A DNA stretch of 64,000 nt from Flectonema sp. DT1601 (lineage: Eukaryota; Euglenozoa; Diplonemea; Diplonemida; Diplonemidae). Positions 22,416 to 34,899 of this stretch are shown piece after piece; position 1 is the first letter of the stretch, and every line of letters starts with the position of its first letter. A program made the position numbers and the translations under genes. The stretch spans positions 271,501 through 335,500 of the forward strand of contig OZ025785.1 of NCBI GenBank assembly GCA_964019425.1, given 5' to 3'. Under the pieces are notes generated by a model that was not told the origin of the DNA, ran no database searches, and worked only from the letters and a program-made list of their open reading frames with translations.

Positions 22416-24562
22416 CATTTTTTTTTTTTTTTTTTTTTCTTATTTATTATTTAAAAAAAGGAAACAATCAGTTTAGCGTCTCGATCAGGACGGAAAATAG
22501 AAATTAATCGACATAGTTGATCGATAGAAAAAAAAACAATGATAACATTGTTTATTCATTTTTTTTTTTTTTTTTTTTTTTTAAACCTTTTTAATTGTTT
22601 TAAAGAAAAAACAATCAGTTTAGCGTCTTGACCAGGACGGAAAATAGTAAGTAATCGACATAGTCGATCGATAAAAAAAAAACAATGATAACATTGTTTA
22701 TTCCTTTTTTTTTTTTTTTTATTCTTTTTATTTATTTTTAAAGAAAAAACAATCAGTTTAGCGTCCTGACCAGGACGGAAAATAGAAAGTAATCGACATA
22801 GTCGATCGATACAAAAAACAATGATAACATTGTTTATTCTTTTTTTTTTTTTTTTTTTAATTCTTTTTATTTATTTTTAAAAAGAAAAAAAATGGAAAAT
22901 AGAATTAGTCAACAAAGTCGAACGATAAAAAAAAACAATGATAACATTGTTTATTCTTTTTTTTTTTATTTTTTTTATATTATTTTTTATTAATTTTGAA
23001 AAAAAAACAATCAGTTTAGCGTCTTGACCAGGACGGAAAATAGAAAGTAATCGACATAGTCGATCGATAAAAAAACAATGATAACATTGTTTATTCTTTT
23101 TTTTTATTTTAAATTCTTTTTATTTATTTTTTAAAGAAAAAAAACGGAAAATAGAAATTAGTCGACAAAGTCGAACGATAAAAAAAAACAATGATAACAT
23201 TGGTTATTCTTTTTTATTTTTTTTTTATATTCTTTTTTATTAATTTTGAAAAAAAAAACAATCAGTTTAGCGTCTTGACCAGGACGGAAAATAGAAAGTG
23301 ATCGACATAGTCGATCGATAAAAAAAACAATGATAACATTGTTTATTCTTTTTTTTTTATTTTAAATTCTTTTTATTTATTTTTTAAAGAAAAAAACGGA
23401 AAATAGAAATTAGTCGACAAAGTCGAACGATAAAAAAAAACAATGATAACATTGGTTATTCTTTTTTATTTTTTTTTATATTCTTTTTTATTAATTTCGA
23501 AAAAAAAAAACAATCAGTTTAGCGTCTTGACCAGGACGGAAAATAGAAAGTAATCGACATAGTCGATCGATAAAAAAACAATGATAACATTGTTTATTCT
23601 TTTTTTTTATTTTAAATTCTTTTTATTTATTTTTTAAAGAAAAAAAACGGAAAATAGAAATTAGTCGACAAAGTCGAACGATAAAAAAAAACAATGATAA
23701 CATTGGTTATTCTTTTTTATTTTTTTTTTATATTCTTTTTTATTAATTTTGAAAAAAAAAACAATCAGTTTAGCGTCTTGACCAGGACGGAAAATAGAAA
23801 GTAATCGACAAAGTCGATCGATAAAAAAAACAATGATAACATTGTTTATTCTTTTTTTTATTTTAAATTCTTTTTATTTATTTTTTAAAGAAAAAAAACG
23901 GAAAATAGAAATTAGTCGACAAAGTCGAACGATAAAAAAAACAATGATAACATTGGTTATTCTTTTTTATTTTTTTTTTATATTCTTTTTTATTAATTTT
24001 GAAAAAAAAAAAAAAACAATCAGTTTAGCGTCTTGACTAGGACGGAAAATAGAAAGTAATCGACATAGTCGATCGATAAAAAAACAATGATAACATTGTT
24101 TATTCTTTTTTTTTTATTTTAAATTCTTTTTATTTATTTTTTAAAGAAAAAAACGGAAAATAGAAATTAGTCGACAAAGTCGAACGATAAAAAAAAAACA
24201 ATGATAACATTGTTTATTCTATTTTTTATTTTTTTTTTTGTATTCTTTTTTGAAAAAAAAAAAAACAATCAGTTTAGCGTCTTGACCAGGACGGAAAATA
24301 GAAAGTAATCGACATAGTCGATCGATAAAAAAACAATGATAACATTGTTTATTCTTTTTTTTTTATTTTAAATTCTTTTTATTTATTTTTTAAAGAAAAA
24401 AAAACGGAAAATAGAAATTAGTCGACAAAGTCGAACGATAAAAAAAAAAACAATGATAACATTGGTTATTCTTTTTTTTATTTTTTTTTTATATTCTTTT
24501 TTATTAATTTTGAAAAAAAAAAAACAATCAGTTTAGCGTCTTGACCAGGACGGAAAATAGAA
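22416..24562 (-). repeat. Hairpin satellite, array 3
   Basis: Same satellite on the opposite strand. Two subtypes alternate, one with CTTGACCAGGACGG and GACATAGTCGATCG, the other with GACAAAGTCGAACG. The repeat is therefore a dimer of about 250 bp (subtype B at about 23173, 23424, 23676, 23928, 24180, 24430). It is interrupted in mid-unit at 24562. Confidence 0.9.
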
Positions 24563-27500
24563 CTTGAGCTGGCATCGCCAGAATATTTAACTTCACATGG
24601 CAATGTCAGCTCGTGAAGGGATCCAGTTGGATCAAAGGTTTTCTCCCCCCCCCACTCTATTTATCGTCATTGGTGCGCACCTTCGAACAGGAAGGCCAAC
24701 ACTGACGGAATTTTTTACTTCTCTTCCCAGGGTTGAACCTTGGGAAAAAAACAAACAATAAACACAGTGTAGACAAACACCCGCCGGACATCTGCAGAGC
24801 AGCGATCGATGTCGATGTCTTCGTTGTCGAACTTCCTGGCGTTTATGTTTTTGTTTTTAACAACAACACAACACCAACTAACAGGTTTGTCTCATTGCCC
24901 GTTCTTTCTTGTTTCCCTTTGCCGCCGGAAGAACGAAGGTCGACGGAGGTCCGAAGCATTGCTTGCGATGATGTTCCGGTATGTGTTGCGTCTCTGTTAT
25001 TTGTTTGTTTCAACTCAATTGGTTCATCTCAGGTTTTAGAAGTCTTCGTCCTGTTCGTTGGGAAGGGCCTGAATCAAAAGTTCACTGCCCCTATTCCTCT
25101 CCCAAATTTCTTATTCAGCTTGCCACATGACTGTGTGACATTATTGCTACATTGTAGCTCCCCTACAAAAACCTTATTTTTTGCAGTTGTCTTTTGGTTG
25201 TAGCAACTTTTATTTTATGCTTTTCTAATGTCCCAAAGTTGGTTTATTTTACTTTTTTTTTCTGCAAGGGAACAGTCCAAAGCATAAGTCCGAACAGCCC
25301 TAAGGCCAGTGAACGCACTGATTGTTAGGTATTGCATTCCAGGGAAAGTTTGGTTTGTATACTTTATTTTTATTTTATTTTATTTAATTTGTTAAAAGAA
25401 AACAGGTAACTTTACATGAGCATCGGCTCGAACGGCTCTGGCGAAGCGAGTGAACGAGTCTGATTGCTGAGTATTGTATTCTGTTTTCTTGTTCTTTTTT
25501 TAATTTATTTCAAACAGGGCAACAGGGGGAAAGTTTGGTTTGTATCCCCTGGGTGTTTAGCGTCACCTGTTGAGGTGTAATGTATTCTGTTTACTTCTAT
25601 CCCTTTGTTTTTTTTTTTTTTTTTTATTTCAAACAGGACAGCAGGGGGAAAGTTTGTTTCGTACCCCCCGGGTGCTTAGCGTCACCCTCCATGCGATGCT
25701 TGCGCAGGGAGAGCCAAGGGTCGAGAACCCTGGAGATTACCTTTGTTTCTTTTTGTGACTGGATTGCAGTGGCGCAACCCATCACCCCACCTGTTGGTAT
25801 CTTTTTATTTTTTTATTTAAAGAAAAAAGCAGGCTAAGTCGCCTGAGCTGGCATCGCCAGAATATTTAACTTCACATGGCAATGTCAGCTCGTGAAGGGA
25901 TCCAGTTGGATCAAAGGTTTTCTCCCCCCCCCACTCTATTTATCGTCATTGGTGCGCACCTTCGAACAGGAAGGCCAACACTGACGGAATTTTTTACTTC
26001 TCTTCCCAGGGTTGAACCTTGGGAAAAAAACAAACAATAAACACAGTGTAGACAAACACCCGCCGGACATCTGCAGAGCAGCGATCGATGTCGATGTCTT
26101 CGTTGTCGAACTTCCTGGCGTTTATGTTTTTGTTTTTAACAACAACACAACACCAACTAACAGGTTTGTCTCATTGCCCGTTCTTTCTTGTTTCCCTTTG
26201 CCGCCGGAAGAACGAAGGTCGACGGAGGTCCGAAGCATTGCTTGCGATGATGTTCCGGTATGTGTTGCGTCTCTGTTATTTGTTTGTTTCAACTCAATTG
26301 GTTCATCTCAGGTTTTAGAAGTCTTCGTCCTGTTCGTTGGGAAGGGCCTGAATCAAAAGTTCACTGCCCCTATTCCTCTCCCAAATTTCTTATTCAGCTT
26401 GCCACATGACTGTGTGACATTATTGCTACATTGTAGCTCCCCTACAAAAACCTTATTTTTTGCAGTTGTCTTTTGGTTGTAGCAACTTTTATTTTATGCT
26501 TTTCTAATGTCCCAAAGTTGGTTTATTTTACTTTTTTTTTCTGCAAGGGAACAGTCCAAAGCATAAGTCCGAACAGCCCTAAGGCCAGTGAACGCACTGA
26601 TTGTTAGGTATTGTATTCCAGGGAAAGTTTGGTTTGTATACTTTATTTTTATTTTATTTTATTTAATTTGTTAAAAGAAAACAGGTAACTTTACATGAGC
26701 ATCGGCTCGAACGGCTCTGGCGAAGCGAGTGAACGAGTCTGATTGCTGAGTATTGTATTCTGTTTTCTTGTTCTTTTTTTAATTTATTTCAAACAGGGCA
26801 ACAGGGGGAAAGTTTGGTTTGTATCCCCTGGGTGTTTAGCGTCACCTGTTGAGGTGTAATGTATTCTGTTTACTTCTATCCCTTTGTTTTTTTTTTTTTT
26901 TTTTATTTCAAACAGGACAGCAGGGGGAAAGTTTGTTTCGTACCCCCCGGGTGCTTAGCGTCACCCTCCATGCGATGCTTGCGCAGGGAGAGCCAAGGGT
27001 CGAGAACCCTGGAGATTACCTTTGTTTCTTTTTGTGACTGGATTGCAGTGGCGCAACCCATCACCCCACCTGTTGGTATCTTTTTATTTTTTTATTTAAA
27101 GAAAAAAGCAGGCTAAGTCGCCTGAGCTGGCATCGCCAGAATATTTAACTTCACATGGCAACGTCAGCTCGTGAAGGGATCCAGTTGGATCAAAGGTTTT
27201 CTCCCCCCCCCACTCTATTTATCGTCATTGGTGCGCACCTTCGAACAGGAAGGCCAACACTGACGGAATTTTTTACTTCTCTTCCCAGGGTTGAACCTTG
27301 GGAAAAAAACAAACAATAAACACAGTGTAGACAAACACCCGCCGGACATCTGCAGAGCAGCGATCGATGTCGATGTCTTCGTTGTCGAACTTCCTGGCGT
27401 TTATGTTTTTGTTTTTAACAACAACACAACACCAACTAACAGGTTTGTCTCATTGCCCGTTCTTTCTTGTTTCCCTTTGCCGCCGGAAGAACGAAGGTCG

Positions 27501-30234
27501 ACGGAGGTCCGAAGCATTGCTTGCGATGATGTTCCGGTATGTGTTGCGTCTCTGTTATTTGTTTGTTTCAACTCAATTGGTTCATCTCAGGTTTTAGAAG
27601 TCTTCGTCCTGTTCGTTGGGAAGGGCCTGAATCAAAAGTTCACTGCCCCTATTCCTCTCCCAAATTTCTTATTCAGCTTGCCACATGACTGTGTGACATT
27701 ATTGCTTACATTGTAGCTCCCCTACAAAAACCTTATTTTTTGCAGTTGTCTTTTGGTTGTAGCAACTTTTATTTTATGCTTTTCTAATGTCCCAAAGTTG
27801 GTTTATTTTACTTTTTTTTTCTGCAAGGGAACAGTCCAAAGCATAAGTCCGAACAGCCCTAAGGCCAGTGAACGCACTGATTGTTAGGTATTGTATTCCA
27901 GGGAAAGTTTGGTTTGTATACTTTATTTTTATTTTATTTTATTTAATTTGTTAAAAGAAAACAGGTAACTTTACATGAGCATCGGCTCGAACGGCTCTGG
28001 CGAAGCGAGTGAACGAGTCTGATTGCTGAGTATTGTATTCTGTTTTCTTGTTCTTTTTTTAATTTATTTCAAACAGGGCAACAGGGGGAAAGTTTGGTTT
28101 GTATCCCCTGGGTGTTTAGCGTCACCTGTTGAGGTGTAATGTATTCTGTTTACTTCTATCCCTTTGTTTTTTTTTTTTTTTTTTATTTCAAACAGGACAG
28201 CAGGGGGAAAGTTTGTTTCGTACCCCCCGGGTGCTTAGCGTCACCCTCCATGCGATGCTTGCGCAGGGAGAGCCAAGGGTCGAGAACCCTGGAGATTACC
28301 TTTGTTTCTTTTTGTGACTGGATTGCAGTGGCGCAACCCATCACCCCACCTGTTGGTATCTTTTTATTTTTTTATTTAAAGAAAAAAGCAGGCTAAGTCG
28401 CCTGAGCTGGCATCGCCAGAATATTTAACTTCACATGGCAACGTCAGCTCGTGAAGGGATCCAGTTGGATCAAAGGTTTTCTCCCCCCCCCACTCTATTT
28501 ATCGTCATTGGTGCGCACCTTCGAACAGGAAGGCCAACACTGACGGAATTTTTTACTTCTCTTCCCAGGGTTGAACCTTGGGAAAAAAACAAACAATAAA
28601 CACAGTGTAGACAAACACCCGCCGGACATCTGCAGAGCAGCGATCGATGTCGATGTCTTCGTTGTCGAACTTCCTGGCGTTTATGTTTTTGTTTTTAACA
28701 ACAACACAACACCAACTAACAGGTTTGTCTCATTGCCCGTTCTTTCTTGTTTCCCTTTGCCGCCGGAAGAACGAAGGTCGACGGAGGTCCGAAGCATTGC
28801 TTGCGATGATGTTCCGGTATGTGTTGCGTCTCTGTTATTTGTTTGTTTCAACTCAATTGGTTCATCTCAGGTTTTAGAAGTCTTCGTCCTGTTCGTTGGG
28901 AAGGGCCTGAATCAAAAGTTCACTGCCCCTATTCCTCTCCCAAACTTCTTATTCAGCTTGCCACATGACTGTGTGACATTATTGCTACATTGTAGCTCCC
29001 CTACAAAAACCTTATTTTTTGCAGTTGTCTTTTGGTTGTAGCAACTTTTATTTTATGCTTTTCTAATGTCCCAAAGTTGGTTTATTTTACTTTTTTTTTC
29101 TGCAAGGGAACAGTCCAAAGCATAAGTCCGAACAGCCCTAAGGCCAGTGAACGCACTGATTGTTAGGTATTGTATTCCAGGGAAAGTTTGGTTTGTATAC
29201 TTTATTTTTATTTTATTTTATTTAATTTGTTAAAAGAAAACAGGTAACTTTACATGAGCATCGGCTCGAACGGCTCTGGCGAAGCGAGTGAACGAGTCTG
29301 ATTGCTGAGTATTGTATTCTGTTTTCTTGTTCTTTTTTTAATTTATTTCAAACAGGGCAACAGGGGGAAAGTTTGGTTTGTATCCCCTGGGTGTTTAGCG
29401 TCACCTGTTGAGGTGTAATGTATTCTGTTTACTTCTATCCCTTTGTTTTTTTTTTTTTTTTTTATTTCAAACAGGACAGCAGGGGGAAAGTTTGTTTCGT
29501 ACCCCCCGGGTGCTTAGCGTCACCCTCCATGCGATGCTTGCGCAGGGAGAGCCAAGGGTCGAGAACCCTGGAGATTACCTTTGTTTCTTTTTGTGACTGG
29601 ATTGCAGTGGCGCAACCCATCACCCCACCTGTTGGTATCTTTTTATTTTTTTATTTAAAGAAAAAAGCAGGCTAAGTCGCCTGAGCTGGCATCGCCAGAA
29701 TATTTAACTTCACATGGCAATGTCAGCTCGTGAAGGGATCCAGTTGGATCAAAGGTTTTCTCCCCCCCCCACTCTATTTATCGTCATTGGTGCGCACCTT
29801 CGAACAGGAAGGCCAACACTGACGGAATTTTTTACTTCTCTTCCCAGGGTTGAACCTTGGGAAAAAAACAAACAATAAACACAGTGTAGACAAACACCCG
29901 CCGGACATCTGCAGAGCAGCGATCGATGTCGATGTCTTCGTTGTCGAACTTCCTGGCGTTTATGTTTTTGTTTTTAACAACAACACAACACCAACTAACA
30001 GGTTTGTCTCATTGCCCGTTCTTTCTTGTTTCCCTTTGCCGCCGGAAGAACGAAGGTCGACGGAGGTCCGAAGCATTGCTTGCGATGATGTTCCGGTATG
30101 TGTTGCGTCTCTGTTATTTGTTTGTTTCAACTCAATTGGTTCATCTCAGGTTTTAGAAGTCTTCGTCCTGTTCGTTGGGAAGGGCCTGAATCAAAAGTTC
30201 ACTGCCCCTATTCCTCTCCCAAATTTCTTATTCA
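24563..30234. repeat. 1.28-kb tandem repeat block, 4.4 copies, inserted in satellite
   Basis: Units start again every 1279, 1279, 1280 and 1279 bp and are almost identical. Each unit contains a GAGCTGGCA/TGTCAGCTC stem, a C9 run, and three internal sub-repeats of T-rich tract plus AAACAG followed by CAGGGGGAAAGTTTG and GGGTG.TTAGCGTCACC. The block interrupts one satellite unit cleanly: AAAATAGAA on the left resumes as AGTAATCGAC on the right, with no target duplication and a non-integer copy number. Each unit has a 156-codon frame (for example 24733-25203). One unit breaks it with a 1-bp gain, and nothing suggests a gene. Confidence 0.93.
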
Positions 30235-30427
30235 AGTAATCGACATAGTCGATCGATAAAAAAAACAATGATAACATTGTTTATTCTTTTTTTTATTTTA
30301 AATTCTTTTTATTTATTTTTTAAAGAAAAAAACGGAAAATAGAAATTAGTCGACAAAGTCGAACGATAAAAAAAAAAACAATGATAACATTGTTTATTCT
30401 ATTTTTATTTTTTTTTTTATATTCTTT

Positions 30428-30466
<39 letters not shown>

Positions 30467-30610
30467 CCTTTTTATTATTTCAAAGAAAAAACAATCAGTT
30501 TAGCGTCTTGACCAGGACGGAAAATAGAAAGTGATCGACATAGTCGATCGATAAAAAAACAATGATAACATTGTTTACTCTTTTATAATTTTTTTTATTT
30601 TTTTTATTTG
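30235..30610 (-). repeat. Hairpin satellite, continuation of array 3
   Basis: Resumes array 3 after the inserted block, with both subtypes, then passes into the flank. Confidence 0.88.
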
Positions 30611-31184
30611 TTTTTAAAAAAGAAAAAGAAAACAAGCGGAATTGATCATAATGGGTGGTAGGGGTTGTTATAACTTCGTTTGAAAATTCTTCTTTTTTGA
30701 TTTCTTTTTTTTTTTTTTTCTTTTTATAGGAGTTAAGATCACTTCAGGAGACAACACATAAACGAGAGCAGCAAGCGGAGGTATCTCAAGTGACTTGGTA
30801 TCTCTAGCGTGTCGGTATCTCTGGAGTGCTGGTATCTCGTATGTGCGTTGGTATCTCATGAGTGATGGTATCTCTTGTGCATTGGAGAAACGAAAAAGAA
30901 TGTCATGACCATGACGGAAGAATTGAGGAATTGAGTTAACATGTTCAATTTAACTTATTTAAACTTTTCTTTTTTTTTTAACAGACCGTAACTATTTGAA
31001 AATAAAATGTAGATGGGAAACAGTGAAAAGTAAAATGGATGATAAAATTAAATGAGAAATATGACATAACAGACCAGATAGAGAGTATTAAAAGGTTAGT
31101 TAAAATTAAGACCGATTAGTCAGTTTAAGGTCTTGACTAGGACCAACAAAAAAAAAAAAAATAAATAAATAAATAGATAAATAA
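30611..31184. other. Satellite-bordering flank, copy 3 (inverted)
   Basis: Reverse complement of 6240-6880, ending in a short (AAAT)n microsatellite near 31160-31188. It keeps the GTCATGACCATGAC dyad and the GGTATCTC repeat. No gene. Confidence 0.8.
30780..30875 (-). repeat. GAGATACC short tandem repeat, copy 3
   Basis: Six GGTATCTC octamers with 17-bp spacing, the reverse complement of copies 1 and 2, with the same variable gaps. Confidence 0.85.
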
Positions 31185-31600
31185 ATAACGATCAAGCTGA
31201 GCTGATCTTGTTTTTATTAAAATAAGGGGAGCGGGAGGGATGGAAGGAATAAAGGAAAAAAAAAAGAAAAGGTCGATCAATTGGATCTGAACGTCGAGAA
31301 GAAGAAGACAATTATTTTAAAGGTCGATCGGCATAGCCGATCGTTGAGAAAAATAAACAGATATAAATACAATCAGTTTAAATTTAAAAAAAAAAAAAAA
31401 GATTAACGATCAAGCTGAGCTGATCTTGTTTTTATTAAAATAAGGGGAGCGGGAGGGATGGAAAGAATAAAGGGAAAAAAAAAAAAAAAAAAGTCGATCA
31501 ATTAGATCTGATCGTCGAGAAGAAGAAAACAATTATTTAAAAAAAAATGATCGGTATAGCCGATCGTTGAGAAAAGAACAGATATAAATACAATCGGTTT
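31185..31600 (-). repeat. 212-bp GATC-hairpin satellite, two copies
   Basis: GATCAAGCTGAGCTGATC recurs at 31190 and 31408 (218 bp; the extra length lies in A runs). Same order as at the left window edge. Confidence 0.85.
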
Positions 31601-32094
31601 TGGTGATCGACGAGTGGAGCGATCACTTGACAAGAAGGAAAAAAGAAAGGACCGATTAATTGGGGCTTTGGTTGTATTCCCAAGGCATGTTTTTTTTTTT
31701 TTTTTTTATTATTCATTTACATTATTTTTTTTTTTTTTTTTTTAAATTAATAATCACATTTTGTTCAAAAATATTTCATATTAGAGTAAAAGAAAAAGAA
31801 AAAAAAAAAAAAGAGATAAGAGAAAAAAAAAAAAAAAACCATTGCTGGCCCCCTCACCACCCATAGAGGATGAGGAGGCCAGTAAGGCGTCACTCAAATC
31901 TATGCCAAGCCTTGGGAACTTGGATTGGGGTTTAGACCATTTACAATTAACAATTAACAATTAACCTGATTAACGTTATGATCTGACGGGCATAAACATA
32001 TCGATAAAATAATACAAACAAAAACGAACAATAAATAATAAATAAGCTAAAAAACTAAATAAACAAAGTGATGTGAAAGTAAGGAAAAAGAGAA
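31601..32094 (-). other. 3' flank of coiled-coil gene copy 3
   Basis: Matches 361-852 with small length changes in A/T runs, and keeps the 12-bp hairpin beside an A run. No gene. Confidence 0.6.
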
Positions 32095-32918
32095 TTACAA
32101 GGGGGTGGAGTCACCGTGAACGTCATCAGCAGAACATCTCCTTCGATTGTAACGATATCTTGATGGAGGGGTTCGTTTTTTCAGAGTTGAACGCTCAGAC
32201 TTTCTCGGCGGAGTTTCATTTTCCTCATGTTCTTCTGTGTCTGGCGGACTCAAACCTTCTGCCCATGAAGCTAATTGGAACTTCAGGGCCGCAATTTGAG
32301 ACCGTGCCAAGGCGAGTTGAGCATTTAAATCGCTCGCCAGTCCCGTTAACATCATGGATTGCTCAAGCTGCTCTGCGTGAGTTGTACACCGTTGGTGATT
32401 CAGCTCCGAGAGGCGAAGTTGGGCATCCAGAAGTTGTTCTGAGAGCTCTGCCGCTTTCTCGTTTGTTTCGAGAGAGTCATCTACTGCTCGACAGTAATTC
32501 TCGAGTAAGTCAATCCTACCCTCGGACCATTGTCTCGCAATAGGTGTATTCTCTTTAACGGAGATAACGTGACTCTCTTGTCGTAAAATCTTGGTCGGCG
32601 TGCGGTCGAGAGCTTCACTCTGCGGCATTGTCGGAGGAATTGAGGCTAGAGGACAAAGAGGGATAAGGGGTTTAATAAGAGGAGTAAAAAGACTACTCGT
32701 AGTTGTAAAGAGCGAGAGGTAGTTCTTTGCTATCTTCATCATAGCAACAGATTCATACAAAACGGGGGTTCGGGGGGAAACTTGTTGACTAAAGTGGGTC
32801 ATGCGGGGACGCGCGGCACGCAAACTCTCGACCTCCTGTTGAGTATAGAAAAGTCTTATTTTACTTTCTCTTTCCTCATTACATTTGGTCTCCAATTCGT
32901 TCGACAGAAGAACAAACC
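32095..32918 (-). pseudogene. Coiled-coil gene, copy 3, 5'-truncated
   Basis: Matches the last two thirds of copies 1 and 2. The frame is open from the break at 32918 to the stop. It has a 21-bp in-frame deletion (seven residues in the Pro/Leu-rich middle, near 32660) and a few base changes. At 32918 the gene is joined directly to 1.36-kb satellite, so it lacks its N-terminal 130 or so residues. The first internal Met gives 266 residues. The in-frame deletion and open frame suggest limited decay or recent breakage. Confidence 0.7.
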
Positions 32919-33360
32919 TGATCTCTCATCGTTCATAGTACCCTGTGTGAAGTTATAAAATCAAAGGTAAACTATGAACTACAAATGACTTAGCCTGTTA
33001 TTATAATGCCACAGGCAGGCCCTGCATTCAGCAACTATCCAGCAGTGCTTGGATGTCCTGATCTTCTTCTAAAAAAAAGAAAGAAAAACAAAACTGTAGC
33101 TGGGATCACTCAGGATCAACAGACTACCAATGCTACCTGTTGTACTTGCTCACTATGGGGGGTGATGCCAAACACCCAGAAGTACTTAACTACTTTCCTT
33201 CTTGCTGCCCAGGAGTTTCTGACCAGAACTAATAGAAAATAAAAAGTAGATGGGAAACAATAAAAAGTAAAATGCATATAACTGAAGTTAAACAAGACAA
33301 ATGAAGTAACAGATCAGAACAGATAGAGAATACTCGCCCCTCTGGCAGGGATTATCCCAG
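32919..33360. repeat. 1.36-kb satellite fragment
   Basis: About 400 bp matching 18850-19250 of the array, then a jump to the ACTCGCCCCTCTGGCAGGG segment. The piece missing here is found on the other side of the next gene (34165-34268), so an insertion plus rearrangement separated them. Confidence 0.8.
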
Positions 33361-33453
33361 AAAAGCAAACTATTCAGATTAAGAGCCGTTATTTATTATG
33401 TCATGTTATCTATTTTCCCTGTGCGCCAGTAAAACTAGCTGCGATCAACAAAA

Positions 33454-34137
33454 ATGTCTGGCGTCGACCCAAACACCGTCATAGCCCTCACTCCAGGGGC
33501 CGGAAGAGGACAAGCAACACCAACGTTCGTTGCCCAAGCTGCAATGGCAGCGCACTCCGCGGAGACGCAGGCGATGGCCACGGAGGTGGTAGCGGCCGGA
33601 GACCGGAGGGCTCTGGTAGCAGAGGGGAACTCTGCAATAGCTGCCACGCAGTCCATGGCGGCTCAAGCGATCACGCATGCGCAAGCAGGGAGGGAGGTGG
33701 ACGCGGTGCGGGCCCAAGCCGGTTTGGCGGTAACGCAAGCCCAAGGGAGGGATGTGGACGCGGCACGGAACCAGGCCGGAATCCTGGTGAACGAAGCGGA
33801 GGCGAAGGCCAAGCTGGAGGCACGACACCACGCGGAAGTGTCTGCGCTGCAGGCCCAGCTCGAGCTGGAAAAACGGATGGCAAAGTTATCACCTACGAAG
33901 GCTACTTTGGTGCCCAACCCCGTCTCATCTTCCTACGCAAACTCAGGAGAGCTGGCTAACTTACGGCAGAGGGTACGAGAAGAGACTGAGAAGGCAGAGT
34001 TGGAGGCGCAGTTACGTCGCCTGGTTGCGGGAAACGAAGGCCCCCCGGCTACCGGTGGCGGGGGAGGCGACGACGCACAGCCGGAGATGGGTCTGTTGAT
34101 GGGAGGATTGTCCTCCATCGACGTAGAAAAGATATAG
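33454..34137 (+). CDS. Unrecognised alanine-rich helical protein
   Basis: A 227-residue frame with a good start context (ACAAAAATGT). Ala, Gln and Glu dominate. Two imperfect repeats (VDAVRAQAGLAVTQAQ and VDAARNQAGILVNEAE, residues about 78-115) suggest a long amphipathic helix. A second charged helix follows at about 165-190 (LANLRQRVREETEKAELEAQ), then a Gly-rich linker and a short tail. There is no signal peptide, zinc finger or enzyme motif. Its GC-rich codons differ sharply from the AT-rich surroundings. It is embedded in 1.36-kb satellite with about 90 bp of unique 5' sequence and almost no 3' one. It may be a captured host cDNA-like sequence or the ORF1/gag of an element. Function unknown. 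Confidence 0.55.
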   Translation: MSGVDPNTVIALTPGAGRGQATPTFVAQAAMAAHSAETQAMATEVVAAGDRRALVAEGNSAIAATQSMAAQAITHAQAGREVDAVRAQAGLAVTQAQGRDVDAARNQAGILVNEAEAKAKLEARHHAEVSALQAQLELEKRMAKLSPTKATLVPNPVSSSYANSGELANLRQRVREETEKAELEAQLRRLVAGNEGPPATGGGGGDDAQPEMGLLMGGLSSIDVEKI

Positions 34138-34164
34138 GCAAGCGTTATTGTAGTAAAAGATAAC

Positions 34165-34268
34165 AAATAAACAAATGCAAGTATCAACACATGATTTAAT
34201 TACACCAGCAGCTAACAAACAACATAAAATTGAAGATCAGTTGCCAGAGTATTTCAACCATGGTAGAA
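34165..34268. repeat. 1.36-kb satellite fragment
   Basis: Matches 2725-2830 (CAAGTATCAACACAT through CCATGGTAGAAT), the stretch lacking on the other side of the alanine-rich gene. It then joins the hairpin satellite. Confidence 0.8.
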
Positions 34269-34899
34269 TCCGTCCTGGTCAAGACGCGAAACTGATTGTT
34301 TTTTCTTTTAAAAAATAAATAAAAGATATAAAAAAAAAAAAAAAAAAAAAAAAAGAAATAAACAATGTTATCATTGTTTTTTTTATCGATCGACTTTGTC
34401 GATTACTGTCTACTTTCCGTCCTGGTCAAGACGCTAAACTGATTGTTTTTTTTTTTTTTTTTTTTAAAAATAAATAAAAAGAATATAAAAAAAAAAATAA
34501 AAAAAAATGAATAAACAATGTTATCATTGTTTCTTATCGATCGACTTTGTCGACTAATTTCTATTTTCCGTCCTGGTCAGGACGCTAAACTGATTGTTTT
34601 TTCTTTAAAAAATTAATAAAAAGATAAAAAAAAAAAAAAAAAAGGAATAAACAATGTTATCATTGTTTTTTTATCGATCGACTATGTCGATTACTTTCTA
34701 TTTTCCGTCCTGGTCAGGACGCTAAACTGATTGTTTTTTCTTTAAAAAATAAATAAAAAGTTAAAAAAAAAAAAAAAAAGGAATAAACAATGTTATCATT
34801 GTTTTTTTTTATCGATCGACTATGTCGATTACTTTCTATTTTCCGTCCTGGTCAAGACGCTAAACTGATTGTTTTTTCTTTAAAAATAAATAAAAAGAA
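34269..34899 (+). repeat. Hairpin satellite, array 4
   Basis: About four units in plus orientation, with variants of the ATCGAC stem. It ends inside a unit at the piggyBac remnant. Confidence 0.88.

Noticed and set aside
24733-25203. 156-codon frame repeated in each 1.28-kb unit
   Set aside because: It recurs only because the units are nearly identical. One unit breaks it with a 1-bp gain, an overlapping frame is equally open, and no domain is visible.
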